64,000 nt of DNA from the NCBI GenBank assembly GCA_030680835.1, contig JAUXUD010000023.1, positions 62,001-126,000 of the forward strand, given 5' to 3'. Under the pieces are notes generated by a model. That model saw only the letters and a program-made list of their open reading frames with translations, did no database searches and was not told the origin of the DNA. The position numbers were made by a program, and so were the translations under genes. The DNA comes from Bacteroidota bacterium. Lineage in GTDB: Bacteria; Bacteroidota; Bacteroidia; UKL13-3. Shown here piece by piece: positions 55,740-64,000 of this stretch; the stretch's first letter is position 1, and each line of letters starts with the position of its first letter.

Positions 55740-58700
55740 TCAGTACTTGAAAAACTTAATAAGTTGAGAACTGCTTTTAGGGTCAAAAAGGCTGATAAAA
55801 TACAAGCCTGGTTTTAAATGAAGTGTTGATATACTGGTATGGCTTTCAAATATTTTACCACTTTCCATTTCCTGTCCCATAATATTGAATAACCGATAAG
55901 TGAAAGATGTATTTGGCTTCAGTAATTGCAGGTTTAACAAGTCTTTTACCGGATTTGGATAAACCAGTGCCCATTTACTTTCGCTTGATGCTTTCTCCAA
56001 AATTTTTGTAGCAACTTCATTAAATAAAAGCTCAAACCGTCCTTCCCCCTGGGATAAACTATCAGCATTAACTTCAAAAAAATAATTTTGATTTTGTAGC
56101 AGATCTATAATAGTGTTGAGATAATTATCTTTTAAAACAATTTGGGTATCTGCAAAACTGTTTAGCTCTTGAAAGCTGAGTTGATAGGATGCTTTAACGG
56201 CTTTAATTCCGAGCTTGATCGAATATGATTTTGTTGGGTCAAAATCATTTAGGTAATTTATTGAAACTTTACGATTTTGTTCCGGAATTAAATAAATATT
56301 GATATTCGCATTCATCAGTTTCAAAATATCTTCATTTGCATTAAAGCTATCTGATTTGTTTTCTAAAAACCTGATAACACATTCATCGTTGTTGGCCTGA
56401 TCATAAACTAATTTAATACTCAAATAATTTGTTTTTTTTGCCTTAAACAGATTGGATGGGTTACTGTTAACTTTTACTGCCTCGGTGCATGCCAGGGCCG
56501 GGTTTGAGCCGTTTGCCCGCACAAAAAATGCCTGTCCCGATGCAATAATTCCAGACACATTATTGGTTTGTGTAAGTCCGTCGAAATTTCCGTAAGAACC
56601 AATACCCGGATTCCAGATCCAGATGATATCCTTCATATTCGTTTTCGTCCAGCCGCTTGCCGCATTCCAATCAATGGCAGAAGGGTAGGGGTTTGCAATT
56701 AAATTCCATCCGTCATCAGTGTTTATTGCCTGGGTTCCTGCAACATTCAGGCATCCATTGGAACAACTTACCGCAAAGTTTTGCGTTCCCGTTTTTACAA
56801 GTCCACCCGCCAATAAAATTGCCGATTGAGGTGCCGGTTTGCTGCCGTCGATACATACGGTGCCTTGCGAAACCGGACCTCTGAAATAAAAACGATACCC
56901 GGTTCCTGCAACCAAACTTTGTGTGCAATTAGTCACACCTTCCCAACGCGAACCCGATGATGAAGCATTTTTACTTTCGTTGAAATAAAAAACGGAAGTA
57001 TCGTTTGCCTGCGAATAGTGAAATCCATTTGAATTGTAATTGGCTGCATTCAGCGGGCCACTGCCGGTTCCGGGGCCTGTAATCCAAACATCATCGCGGT
57101 AATCCAGCAGATTTACGCCCGAACTAAACGGGAATCCCACAAATCGGTTTCTTCGGGTATTTGAATTGATATAGCGTTCAATATTTATATTGCCGGTGAT
57201 TAGCGATTGATGTGTGTTTCCAAGGGATGCCGTGGCAAGACTATCCGACTTTAAAGTGAGTTTATTAGCTGTAAATAAAACAGAATTACCAAGAACCCCA
57301 AATCTTAATTCACCTCCGGGTTTTATGTTCAGATTGGATCCAATGGTTGCGGTTGCAGGGTTGGTTCCATCTCCAATGGTAAACGTTCCCATTGTGTTAT
57401 TATTGGGATCAAAATAGAGTGTGTTATCTCCCGAAACTGGTGAAACATTGGGTCTTCCAGTTATGCTGATGCTGGAGTTGTTTGTTACGGCTAAACTCCC
57501 ATTGCCTGAAATTTGGTTTACTGTGAGTGCATTTGCACCCAATGTAACGATGGATGAATTGGCAATTGCTAAAATTCCTGTTATGGTTAAAGGCCGGTTT
57601 GTACTGATTGAATAATTGGCTGTTACGTTTGCCGGATTTCCAAAACTTGCCGCTTGCACAAATGTAGGGAATGCGCTTGAGGTAGCGGCGTTAAATACAT
57701 AGCTGGCCCCTGCATTAAATGTTCTGCTTAAGTTTGTTGTTCCAATGCTGGTATTAATACCGTCTGTATTGGATGTATATAAACTTGCCCCACTGTTTAA
57801 AATAAAATTTGCATTGGTATTGATGCTTGTGCTGTTAATGCCGCCATTAAATGTGTAAATATCCGCATCCAGAATTCCATGTACAGTTAAGGTTCCCTGG
57901 TAGCTTGTGTTTGCAGCGCTTTCTCTTCTTAACAACAGATTCGACAGGAGCCGCACTGCCGTTCCTGAATTGATACAGATATTGGTATAATTTAAACAAC
58001 TAATGGTGTTTAATGAAAAGGTTTGAGGCGAATTTATTGTGCCGGTACCGCAAAAATAAAGGGTTCCGTTTCCGGTATTGGCAGTTGTTAAAGTTCCAAA
58101 TAATGCGGTTTGAACCAAATTGCCTCGCAGTTGTACTTCACCCGAAGCACTTGCTGAAGTGGATGCAAAATCAAGGGTACCGCCGGTTAAATTCAGGTTT
58201 CCACCAATAGCCAATACCTTCCGTGTAGAATTGGTTAAAGCCACAACCCCTGATGAAACCGTGACGTCATTGGCTACAAAAATAGAATCGGCAAGTGTTG
58301 CTTTACTGTCTCCCGAATACCTTAAATTATAGTAATGGGCTCCGCTGCCAACTGCTAATACAGGTATGGTTTGAGATGAGCTCCCGCAAAAATCTATCGT
58401 GCTGGTTCCAATGGTATAATTACCGGAGCCCGGAGTAAAAGTTCCGGTTAAGCCGATAACACCGTTTGCCAATGTTCTTGAATAATTATCGGAACTCAGA
58501 TTATTGTATATAAAGGCGGGAATGCTTTGACCGTTTCCTCCTGCAAAATGGATGGTGCCGCTTAATGCAGCAGTAAAGCTTCCGGGATTAAATATTCCAT
58601 AGATATTAATGATGCCCGAAGGAAATACCCGTGTTCCCGACCCGCTTAAACTTAAGTTTCCATAACTGGTTTGGGTAATATTTTGTACGCCTGAACCGGC

Positions 58701-59636
58701 TCCATATACAATACTGCTCAGTAAACTTACATAGCTAAAGTTTGGGATTGTGGTATGGTTAATTGTTAATGTTGAATTCGCTGAAACATAAATTCCGTTT
58801 GAACAGTTTACTGCAAAACTATCTGGAATTAAAAAGTCAGTAGGATGCAAACTGTCGCCAATAATAATTCCCGAGCCGCTGCCGCTTACAAGCCAGCCTG
58901 CGCCAATTGTTGCATTTGATTGATTTACCACATGAAACATTTGGTTCAGGGCAGAAAAATTTGCCGGTGCATTGCCTGCACTTAAAGTAGAATCATCGGT
59001 CCAGCTGTTTAAATCATTACAATAGCCCGATGTTTTTAAATAAAAATTTGTGATGCCGCCTGAAGCAGAAGTAGTACCGCCAATTGCAATATTATTGATT
59101 CTGAAATTTCCTGTAGAAGTGGCACCATAACCCCAGATTCTGAATGTTATTGTTCCTGTTGTTGCTGATACAGGCAGGTTTGAATTTGCAGAGATACTAC
59201 TTAAGGTACTTGTATTTGAGTTGGCAGCTCCGTTTAGTATTGTGGTTCCTGCAGTTGCAAATGCATCCAGACTATATTGTACCGTAATGCTTTGTGGCCC
59301 TGTAGCACTGCGGCCTGCATCAAATGCAAAACTGCTCACAGATGTTTGGTAATTCGCATCCGGGGTAATGCTTAGCTGCCAGTATTTGGTAGATGTAGAA
59401 AATGTTCCCGCGGTTGACCAGCTGGATACACTTACCGATGATGAGCCTGAAATATACGAAATGGTACCGGAGCTTACCGTTAATGCCGAAGCTGTAATAT
59501 TACTGAGTGCTCCTGTTTGGTTATAGTTGGCAGGAGCCGAAGCCCAGCTCCAGGAGGCTATTTGTGAAAATCCTGTATGTGTAAAACATACCATAAAAGT
59601 TATTGTGAATACGCGTTTTACTTTTGAAAATTTCAT
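55740..59636 (-). CDS. Giant secreted repeat protein with T9SS sorting domain
   Basis: 1,298 residues with a signal peptide (VFTITFMVCFTHTGFSQ). Residues about 25-190 form a jelly-roll-like opening domain common to T9SS clients (SWSWASAPANYNQTGALSNI). About 250-850 are degenerate, strand-rich repeats with G-N-L and T-x-T-x-G patterns, probably a beta-helix-like stalk. About 870-1080 contains phrases such as RRNRFVGFPFSSG and AINTDDGWNLIANPYPSAI, seen in the region preceding T9SS sorting domains. The last 80 residues are a type A sorting domain (ALVYPNPVKDLLNLQLLKPN, LHLKPGLYFISLF). It should be secreted and surface-attached. No enzyme motif is visible. The tiny PID-CTERM-like gene follows it. 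Confidence 0.88.
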   Translation of the reverse strand: MKFSKVKRVFTITFMVCFTHTGFSQIASWSWASAPANYNQTGALSNITASALTVSSGTISYISGSSSVSVSSWSTAGTFSTSTKYWQLSITPDANYQTSVSSFAFDAGRSATGPQSITVQYSLDAFATAGTTILNGAANSNTSTLSSISANSNLPVSATTGTITFRIWGYGATSTGNFRINNIAIGGTTSASGGITNFYLKTSGYCNDLNSWTDDSTLSAGNAPANFSALNQMFHVVNQSNATIGAGWLVSGSGSGIIIGDSLHPTDFLIPDSFAVNCSNGIYVSANSTLTINHTTIPNFSYVSLLSSIVYGAGSGVQNITQTSYGNLSLSGSGTRVFPSGIINIYGIFNPGSFTAALSGTIHFAGGNGQSIPAFIYNNLSSDNYSRTLANGVIGLTGTFTPGSGNYTIGTSTIDFCGSSSQTIPVLAVGSGAHYYNLRYSGDSKATLADSIFVANDVTVSSGVVALTNSTRKVLAIGGNLNLTGGTLDFASTSASASGEVQLRGNLVQTALFGTLTTANTGNGTLYFCGTGTINSPQTFSLNTISCLNYTNICINSGTAVRLLSNLLLRRESAANTSYQGTLTVHGILDADIYTFNGGINSTSINTNANFILNSGASLYTSNTDGINTSIGTTNLSRTFNAGASYVFNAATSSAFPTFVQAASFGNPANVTANYSISTNRPLTITGILAIANSSIVTLGANALTVNQISGNGSLAVTNNSSISITGRPNVSPVSGDNTLYFDPNNNTMGTFTIGDGTNPATATIGSNLNIKPGGELRFGVLGNSVLFTANKLTLKSDSLATASLGNTHQSLITGNINIERYINSNTRRNRFVGFPFSSGVNLLDYRDDVWITGPGTGSGPLNAANYNSNGFHYSQANDTSVFYFNESKNASSSGSRWEGVTNCTQSLVAGTGYRFYFRGPVSQGTVCIDGSKPAPQSAILLAGGLVKTGTQNFAVSCSNGCLNVAGTQAINTDDGWNLIANPYPSAIDWNAASGWTKTNMKDIIWIWNPGIGSYGNFDGLTQTNNVSGIIASGQAFFVRANGSNPALACTEAVKVNSNPSNLFKAKKTNYLSIKLVYDQANNDECVIRFLENKSDSFNANEDILKLMNANINIYLIPEQNRKVSINYLNDFDPTKSYSIKLGIKAVKASYQLSFQELNSFADTQIVLKDNYLNTIIDLLQNQNYFFEVNADSLSQGEGRFELLFNEVATKILEKASSESKWALVYPNPVKDLLNLQLLKPNTSFTYRLFNIMGQEMESGKIFESHTSISTLHLKPGLYFISLFDPKSSSQLIKFFKY

Positions 59637-60132
59637 GTCAGGTTTCCTTCCTAAAATTTAATGGTTAACTCCAATTCCTTTTTTTAGCCAATAACATTTC
59701 AAGCCCAAACAAAATTTGTTTTGAGCAATGTTTCTAATAACTGATTGGTTGTGGTGAAAACGGTACCTGTTTACACTTACATGTTAAGCGAAGCTTTGAA
59801 CTTGGTTAACAATACAAAAGCGCAAAGAAGGTTGGAAAGTAAAAGAAATAATAAACTATGAATCTACCTTTTCCGTTGTTACTACCCATGGCTCCTTCTT
59901 TGCTGATTCAAAGGAAATACCTTTAAATTTACCAAACAAGTTTTTGAAGCAACTTAAATCCTATAATTGGGATTTTATTTTAGTGCTATTTAAATTCAAA
60001 AATTGCATGCATGGTTCGACCCTGATGGGGTAGTAGGTTTATTGCAGATATGCCTCCTGCTATACCTGCTATAATCATTCGACTCCATCGGGGGGGTCGA
60101 ATAAAACATTAGTTAAATAATTCTTCGTTAGC
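59637..60132. other. 496-bp AT-rich gap between two minus-strand genes
   Basis: No coding frame of note and no tRNA-like fold. The only structured element is the REP-like palindrome at 60015-60101, just after the barrel gene. A GGAAGGAAA stretch 8-16 bp before the 59636 start codon could act as a weak ribosome site. Confidence 0.5.
60015..60101. repeat. Second REP-like palindrome, partly decayed
   Basis: The outer arms TTCGACC (60015-60021) and GGTCGAA (60095-60101) are perfect inverted repeats. Inside are a left hairpin (ACCC-TGATG-GGGT), a right hairpin (CGACTCC with GGGGGTCG) and an imperfect inner inverted repeat (ATTGCAGATAT with ATACCTGCTATAAT). It shares the CGACTCC and GATGG cores with the element at 54880-54952, but its inner arms differ. 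Confidence 0.65.
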
Positions 60133-60852
60133 TTAAAAAATAAAACAGTTTTTTGACCTTTTTTCAGAAAATGCCCAGGTCAATCCAATTGTATGATTCC
60201 ACAACCAGTTATGCGTAGTTGAACCAATGGATGAATTATTTTTATTTGATGTCCAGGCAATATTGGATTGCATATTGATAGAAAATTTTCCTGAAATGAT
60301 GATGTTAACCCCGATTCCTCCGGGGATATTAATCTCATAAATTCCTTCCCTGTCATTACCAAAAAGGCCAAAGTTGGGTGTTAAACTTGAAGTTTGCACT
60401 CTTCTGAACCCGATGCCATACATTAAATAAGGTTCAAACACAGAGGGGTTTATTTTATGCATAAATTTCCATCTGGGCGTAAATTCAATACCACTTACTT
60501 TATGATGAAAATGATAATTGTTATTTGTATTATAATAACCCCATTCACCATGATATGCTCTTAAAGAAAAATCATAGATTTGATTGTGGTATTTATTAAT
60601 TGAAATAAAACCGATTCCCGGCTCGTTTTTCCGGTTTGGATCATCTGTATTGATACCTATTTTATGTTTTACGAGATCAAAATCTAAAAATCCAACTCCA
60701 AAATTGCCGGCATATTCTGAAATTCCGACTCCTGCAGTAATACTCCATTTATAATCGGGGATTTTATAATTCCCGGTTTGTGCGTTGGTATGGTAAGAAA
60801 AGCAAATTGAAAGAGAAACAGTCAATAATTTAATTAACTTTGATTCTAACAT
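60133..60852 (-). CDS. Outer-membrane beta-barrel-like protein, function unknown
   Basis: 239 residues from the ATG at 60852 (MLESKLIKLLTVSLSICFSY), with a signal peptide ending near THNAQ-like NAQ; an in-frame start 33 bp upstream is less fitting. Strands rich in aromatic residues follow (YKWSITAGVGISEYAGNFGV, YDFSLRAYHGEWGYY, VFEPYLMYGIGFRRV, WNHTIGLTWAFSE), suggesting an 8- to 10-strand barrel of OmpW/OmpA size. The protein ends in a cysteine-containing CFIF. It shows no clear relation to the adjacent giant protein. Function unknown. Confidence 0.72.
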   Translation of the reverse strand: MLESKLIKLLTVSLSICFSYHTNAQTGNYKIPDYKWSITAGVGISEYAGNFGVGFLDFDLVKHKIGINTDDPNRKNEPGIGFISINKYHNQIYDFSLRAYHGEWGYYNTNNNYHFHHKVSGIEFTPRWKFMHKINPSVFEPYLMYGIGFRRVQTSSLTPNFGLFGNDREGIYEINIPGGIGVNIIISGKFSINMQSNIAWTSNKNNSSIGSTTHNWLWNHTIGLTWAFSEKRSKNCFIF

Positions 60853-61067
60853 TGTTTTTGGTTCACAAGTTTTAATAAAAAACAATCAGGATATAAATAC
60901 ATAGCCATTCTTGTTTTTAATACTTGTTTGAACACAATATCAATATCGCAAATATTGAGCCGTTAAAAAAATATACATAAAAGAAGACTTTGGCGTTACA
61001 TAATTCTGACTAAATAAATGCGCTTTGGGCATTAAACAGAAGTCTTCATAATATCAGAAAGCCGTGG

Positions 61068-61097
61068 TTATCCGCATAATTTTAAATTTGTGGATAG
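61068..61097 (+). promoter_or_regulatory. Two DnaA-box-like 9-mers upstream of parC
   Basis: TTATCCGCA (61068-61076) and TGTGGATAG (61089-61097, reverse orientation) each differ from the DnaA box TTATNCACA by one base. They face each other 12 bp apart. A -7-like TAGCTTTGC follows at 61116-61124 with a poorly spaced -33 candidate. The pair is suggestive only. Confidence 0.25.
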
Positions 61098-61143
61098 TGT
61101 TTTTATAATAATCAATAGCTTTGCTTGCATTGACTATTGACGA

Positions 61144-63828
61144 ATGGACGAGATGAATTTAGATAATAATCCTGAGAATCAGGATGATGAAACCCCGCAT
61201 GAATACCATATAACGGCTGTAAACGGCTTGTATGAAAATTGGTTTTTGGACTATGCTTCCTACGTAATCCTTGAACGTGCAGTGCCTGCCATTGAAGATG
61301 GATTAAAACCCGTGCAGCGTCGTATTATGCACTCCATGAAGGAGATGGATGACGGCCGGTTCAATAAAGTAGCAAACGTAATCGGACAAACCATGCAATA
61401 TCACCCACATGGTGATGCTGCCATTGGCGATGCACTGGTAAATTTAGGGCAGAAAGATTTATTGATGGAAACCCAGGGAAACTGGGGAGATGTAAGAACC
61501 GGAGATTCGGCTGCTGCACCCCGTTATATTGAAGCCAGACTATCGAAGTTTGCTCTGGAAGTTGCATTTAACAAGCAAACCACCCAATGGCAGAACTCTT
61601 ACGACGGAAGAAAAAAAGAACCGGTATGTCTGCCCATGAAGTTTCCTTTGTTATTGGCACAGGGTGTTGAAGGCATTGCCGTGGGCCTGGCTACCAAAGT
61701 GATGCCCCATAATTTTTGCGAATTAATTACAGCTTCCATTGATTATCTGAAAGGCAAAAAATTTGAACTTTTCCCTGATTTTGCCACAGGAGGCACCGTA
61801 GATGTTGCCAATTACAATCAGGGTCGCAAAGGCGGAAAAGTAAGAGTGCGGGCACGGATTGAGGAATCGGACAAAAAAACCTTATTTGTAAGGGATGTTC
61901 CTTATGGTACCACAACCACTCAGTTAATTGATTCCATTATCAAGGCCAATGATTCGGGGAAAATTAAAATCAAGAAGGTAATCGACAATACAGCTAAGGA
62001 TGTTGAAGTTGAAATTCAACTGGCACCTGGCGTTTCACCCGATAAAACCATAGATGCGCTTTATGCTTTTACCGATTGCGAAATCAGTATTTCGCCCAAT
62101 GCATGTGTAATTGTTGACGACAGACCCGTTTTTGTAGGTGTTGATGAGTTGTTGCAGATTTCTACTGAAAAAACAAAAGAGCTGCTTCGCCAGGAACTGG
62201 AAATTAAAAAGGGGGAACTGGAAGAACAGTGGCATTACAGCAGTATTGAAAAGATTTTCATAGAAAAGCGAATTTACCGCGATATTGAAGAATGTGAAAG
62301 CTTTGAAGAAGTAATTGATGTGATCTGGAAGGGGATGAATAAGTATAAAAAATTATTCAGGCGTGCTTTAACCGAGGACGATATTTTACGGTTGACTGAA
62401 ATCAAAATCAAGCGCATTTCCAAGTACGATTCGTTTAAGGCTGATGAAATTATGAAAGGCCTGGAAGCTCAATTGGCGCAGGTTATCAGCGATATTGAAA
62501 ACCTCAAGGCATATTGCATCAAATACTTTGAAAACCTCTTAAAGAAATACGGTAAAGGCCGTGAACGCAAAACCGAAATAAAAACTTTTGATACCATTGA
62601 CTCAAAAACAGTTGCGATTGCAAACCAAAAATTATATGTAAACCGGGCAGAAGGCTTTGTGGGTTATGGTTTAAAAAAGGACGAATACCTTTGCGATTGC
62701 TCAGATATTGACGATATCATCGTATTTAAGAAAGATGGGAAGATGATTGTGAGCAAGGTGCAGGAAAAAGCATTTATGGGCAAAGATATTATTCATGTGG
62801 ACGTGTTCAGAAAAAATGATGAACGCCGCATTTATAATATGATTTATCTGGATGGCAAAACAAAGGTTAGCTATGCCAAACGCTTTCCGGTAACCGGAGT
62901 AACCCGGGACAAAGAATACGATTTAACTCAGGGAACACCCAATTCGAGGGTTTTATATTTTACTGCAAATCCATCGGGTGAAGCCGAAGTGGTAAACATT
63001 ACTTTAAGTCCGCTAAGTCATGCACGCAAGCTGAGTTTTGATTTCGACTTTACCGATTTAGCCATTAAAGGCAGAGGTGTACAGGGAAATATACTAAGCA
63101 AATATCTGGTTAAAAGTATCAAATTAAAATCAAAAGGCATATCAACCCTGGGTGGCATAAACCTGTGGTATGATGATGCCATAGGCAGAATAAACACCAA
63201 TGAACATGGCAGTTATCTGGGCAATTTCCTGGGAAATGATTTGATTCTGGCATTATATAAAGATGGCAATTACGAGCTCACCAATTTTGACATCAGCAAT
63301 CATTATGAATACGAGCAACTCATACATATCTGTAAGTTTATTCCCGACAGACCTGTAAGTGTAATCTATTATGACGCAAGAGGAAAAAACTTTATAACGA
63401 AGCGATTTTTAATTGAGACGCTAACCCTAAATAAAAAATTTATTTGCATACCGGAAGAAAAGGGCAACTATATTTTGCTGGCAACCCATTACAAAAATCC
63501 GATTGTAATTTTAACTACAGGCAAAGGAAAATCGCTACTGGAAACCCAGATTAACCTGGCAGAATTTATAGAAGTTAAAGGGTGGAAGAGCATTGGTAAT
63601 AAATTTGCAGGCAGCGATTTAACAAAGCTCGAATTATTACCTCCTGATCCGGAAGATGAACTGGAAGAAGCCATTCAGGATGCTACCGAGAATTTGGTGA
63701 ATGAAGATTTGTTTTCACAGGAAGAAGAGAAAATCAAGAAACTATTATCGGATGATTCTGAAATGGAAACCCATATTAAAAAACCCAAACCAAAAGGAAA
63801 AGGTCCGGAACAACCGAAGTTATTTTAG
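61144..63828 (+). CDS. parC: DNA topoisomerase IV subunit A
   Basis: 894 residues, GyrA/ParC family. The opening phrase ENWFLDYASYVILERAVPAI and the catalytic tyrosine Y128 (AAPRYIEARL) lie in the breakage-reunion domain. The stretch HPHGDAAIGD corresponds to the quinolone region, without the Ser of GyrA. No GyrA-box is present in the C-terminal region, consistent with topoisomerase IV and not gyrase. The last 50 residues are basic and proline-rich (KKPKPKGKGPEQP). With ParE it unlinks chromosomes. parE lies 17 kb upstream in this window, a separation worth noting. The end overlaps the convergent rlmF by 9 bp. Confidence 0.93.
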   Translation: MDEMNLDNNPENQDDETPHEYHITAVNGLYENWFLDYASYVILERAVPAIEDGLKPVQRRIMHSMKEMDDGRFNKVANVIGQTMQYHPHGDAAIGDALVNLGQKDLLMETQGNWGDVRTGDSAAAPRYIEARLSKFALEVAFNKQTTQWQNSYDGRKKEPVCLPMKFPLLLAQGVEGIAVGLATKVMPHNFCELITASIDYLKGKKFELFPDFATGGTVDVANYNQGRKGGKVRVRARIEESDKKTLFVRDVPYGTTTTQLIDSIIKANDSGKIKIKKVIDNTAKDVEVEIQLAPGVSPDKTIDALYAFTDCEISISPNACVIVDDRPVFVGVDELLQISTEKTKELLRQELEIKKGELEEQWHYSSIEKIFIEKRIYRDIEECESFEEVIDVIWKGMNKYKKLFRRALTEDDILRLTEIKIKRISKYDSFKADEIMKGLEAQLAQVISDIENLKAYCIKYFENLLKKYGKGRERKTEIKTFDTIDSKTVAIANQKLYVNRAEGFVGYGLKKDEYLCDCSDIDDIIVFKKDGKMIVSKVQEKAFMGKDIIHVDVFRKNDERRIYNMIYLDGKTKVSYAKRFPVTGVTRDKEYDLTQGTPNSRVLYFTANPSGEAEVVNITLSPLSHARKLSFDFDFTDLAIKGRGVQGNILSKYLVKSIKLKSKGISTLGGINLWYDDAIGRINTNEHGSYLGNFLGNDLILALYKDGNYELTNFDISNHYEYEQLIHICKFIPDRPVSVIYYDARGKNFITKRFLIETLTLNKKFICIPEEKGNYILLATHYKNPIVILTTGKGKSLLETQINLAEFIEVKGWKSIGNKFAGSDLTKLELLPPDPEDELEEAIQDATENLVNEDLFSQEEEKIKKLLSDDSEMETHIKKPKPKGKGPEQPKLF

Positions 63829-64000
63829 CAGAGTTACTTTATTATTCCTATCTGTAAAAGTCCAGGCTACCACCCGGCTCGACTTTTGTCCCTGAGACAT
63901 ATTGATCGTTTTTACTGCAATGGCTTTAATCAATTTTAGCTGCTGATAAATGCCAGGCAGGTTTTCTTTTTTTGAAACCAAAGTAGAATACCAGCTACAT
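63820..64000 (-). CDS. rlmF: 23S rRNA (adenine-N6) methyltransferase RlmF, C-terminal fragment at window edge
   Basis: The last 59 codons are visible; the rest lies beyond the right edge. The reading SWYSTLVSKKENLPGIYQQL, the phrase INMSQGQKSSRVVAWTFTD and the ending VTLLK resemble the conserved C-terminus of RlmF, which methylates A1618 of 23S rRNA. The catalytic NPPF motif is upstream of the visible part and cannot be checked. It overlaps the parC end by 9 bp on the opposite strand. Confidence 0.75.
   Translation of the reverse strand, partial: CSWYSTLVSKKENLPGIYQQLKLIKAIAVKTINMSQGQKSSRVVAWTFTDRNNKVTLLK

Noticed and set aside
61144-63828. Second gyrA copy
   Set aside because: It lacks the GyrA-box and has ParC-type residues around the catalytic tyrosine (AAPRYIEARL), so it was called parC.

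Overview
The window is chromosomal DNA of a free-living member of the Bacteroidota, probably a Chitinophagales- or Sphingobacteriales-like lineage. The evidence is the low GC, several secreted proteins with type IX secretion (T9SS) C-terminal sorting domains, two-component kinases with sensory propellers, TonB-dependent and beta-barrel outer-membrane proteins, promoters of the TTTG/TTG-N19..21-TANNTTTG class and several TTG start codons. I see no rRNA, tRNA, CRISPR array or prophage.

Region 1 (1-7756, minus strand): a giant repeat adhesin, cut by the left edge, lies downstream of a LytS-type sensor kinase (periplasmic propeller plus Y_Y_Y domain) and its LytTR response regulator. In the 138-bp gap before the adhesin there is a perfect 9-bp direct repeat with 21-bp pitch, just upstream of a good promoter. 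This is the architecture expected of a LytTR binding site, so sensor, regulator, operator and output appear to form one cassette. I regard it as the best candidate for an undescribed system here.

Region 2 (7900-23600): carA, eno and a DivIC/FtsB-like gene, then a pirin-like protein. On the minus strand follow a VOC protein, a type II NADH dehydrogenase, a DUF4256 protein, outer-membrane proteins, a copper-type P-ATPase (copA) with an upstream AraC regulator carrying a CxxC metal-binding-like N-terminus, an MDR oxidoreductase, a membrane protein and a thioredoxin-fold protein.

Region 3 (23865-30437, minus): a five-gene efflux operon, tetR - small exported protein - tolC-like - membrane fusion protein - RND pump. 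Its promoter has a palindrome overlapping the -7 element, which predicts autoregulation.

Region 4 (30661-42069): lolD-like, recQ and two glycosyltransferase genes in one tight plus-strand run, three of them starting with TTG; ftsE with a small conserved gene; an OmpA/TPR-type lipoprotein; a TonB-receptor-like protein coupled to a beta-barrel protein; an antitoxin-like gene with a broken partner; and a lipoprotein of unknown function.

Region 5 (42286-64000): three type IIA topoisomerase genes, parE, gyrA and parC, spread over 21.5 kb. Between them lie fdhD, a T9SS-sorted M1 peptidase, two giant T9SS-sorted surface proteins, a tiny PID-CTERM-like protein and a Y1 (RAYT/IS200-like) transposase flanked by REP-like palindromes. 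A 13-copy 7-bp tandem repeat follows parE. The window ends in the 3' end of rlmF on the minus strand.
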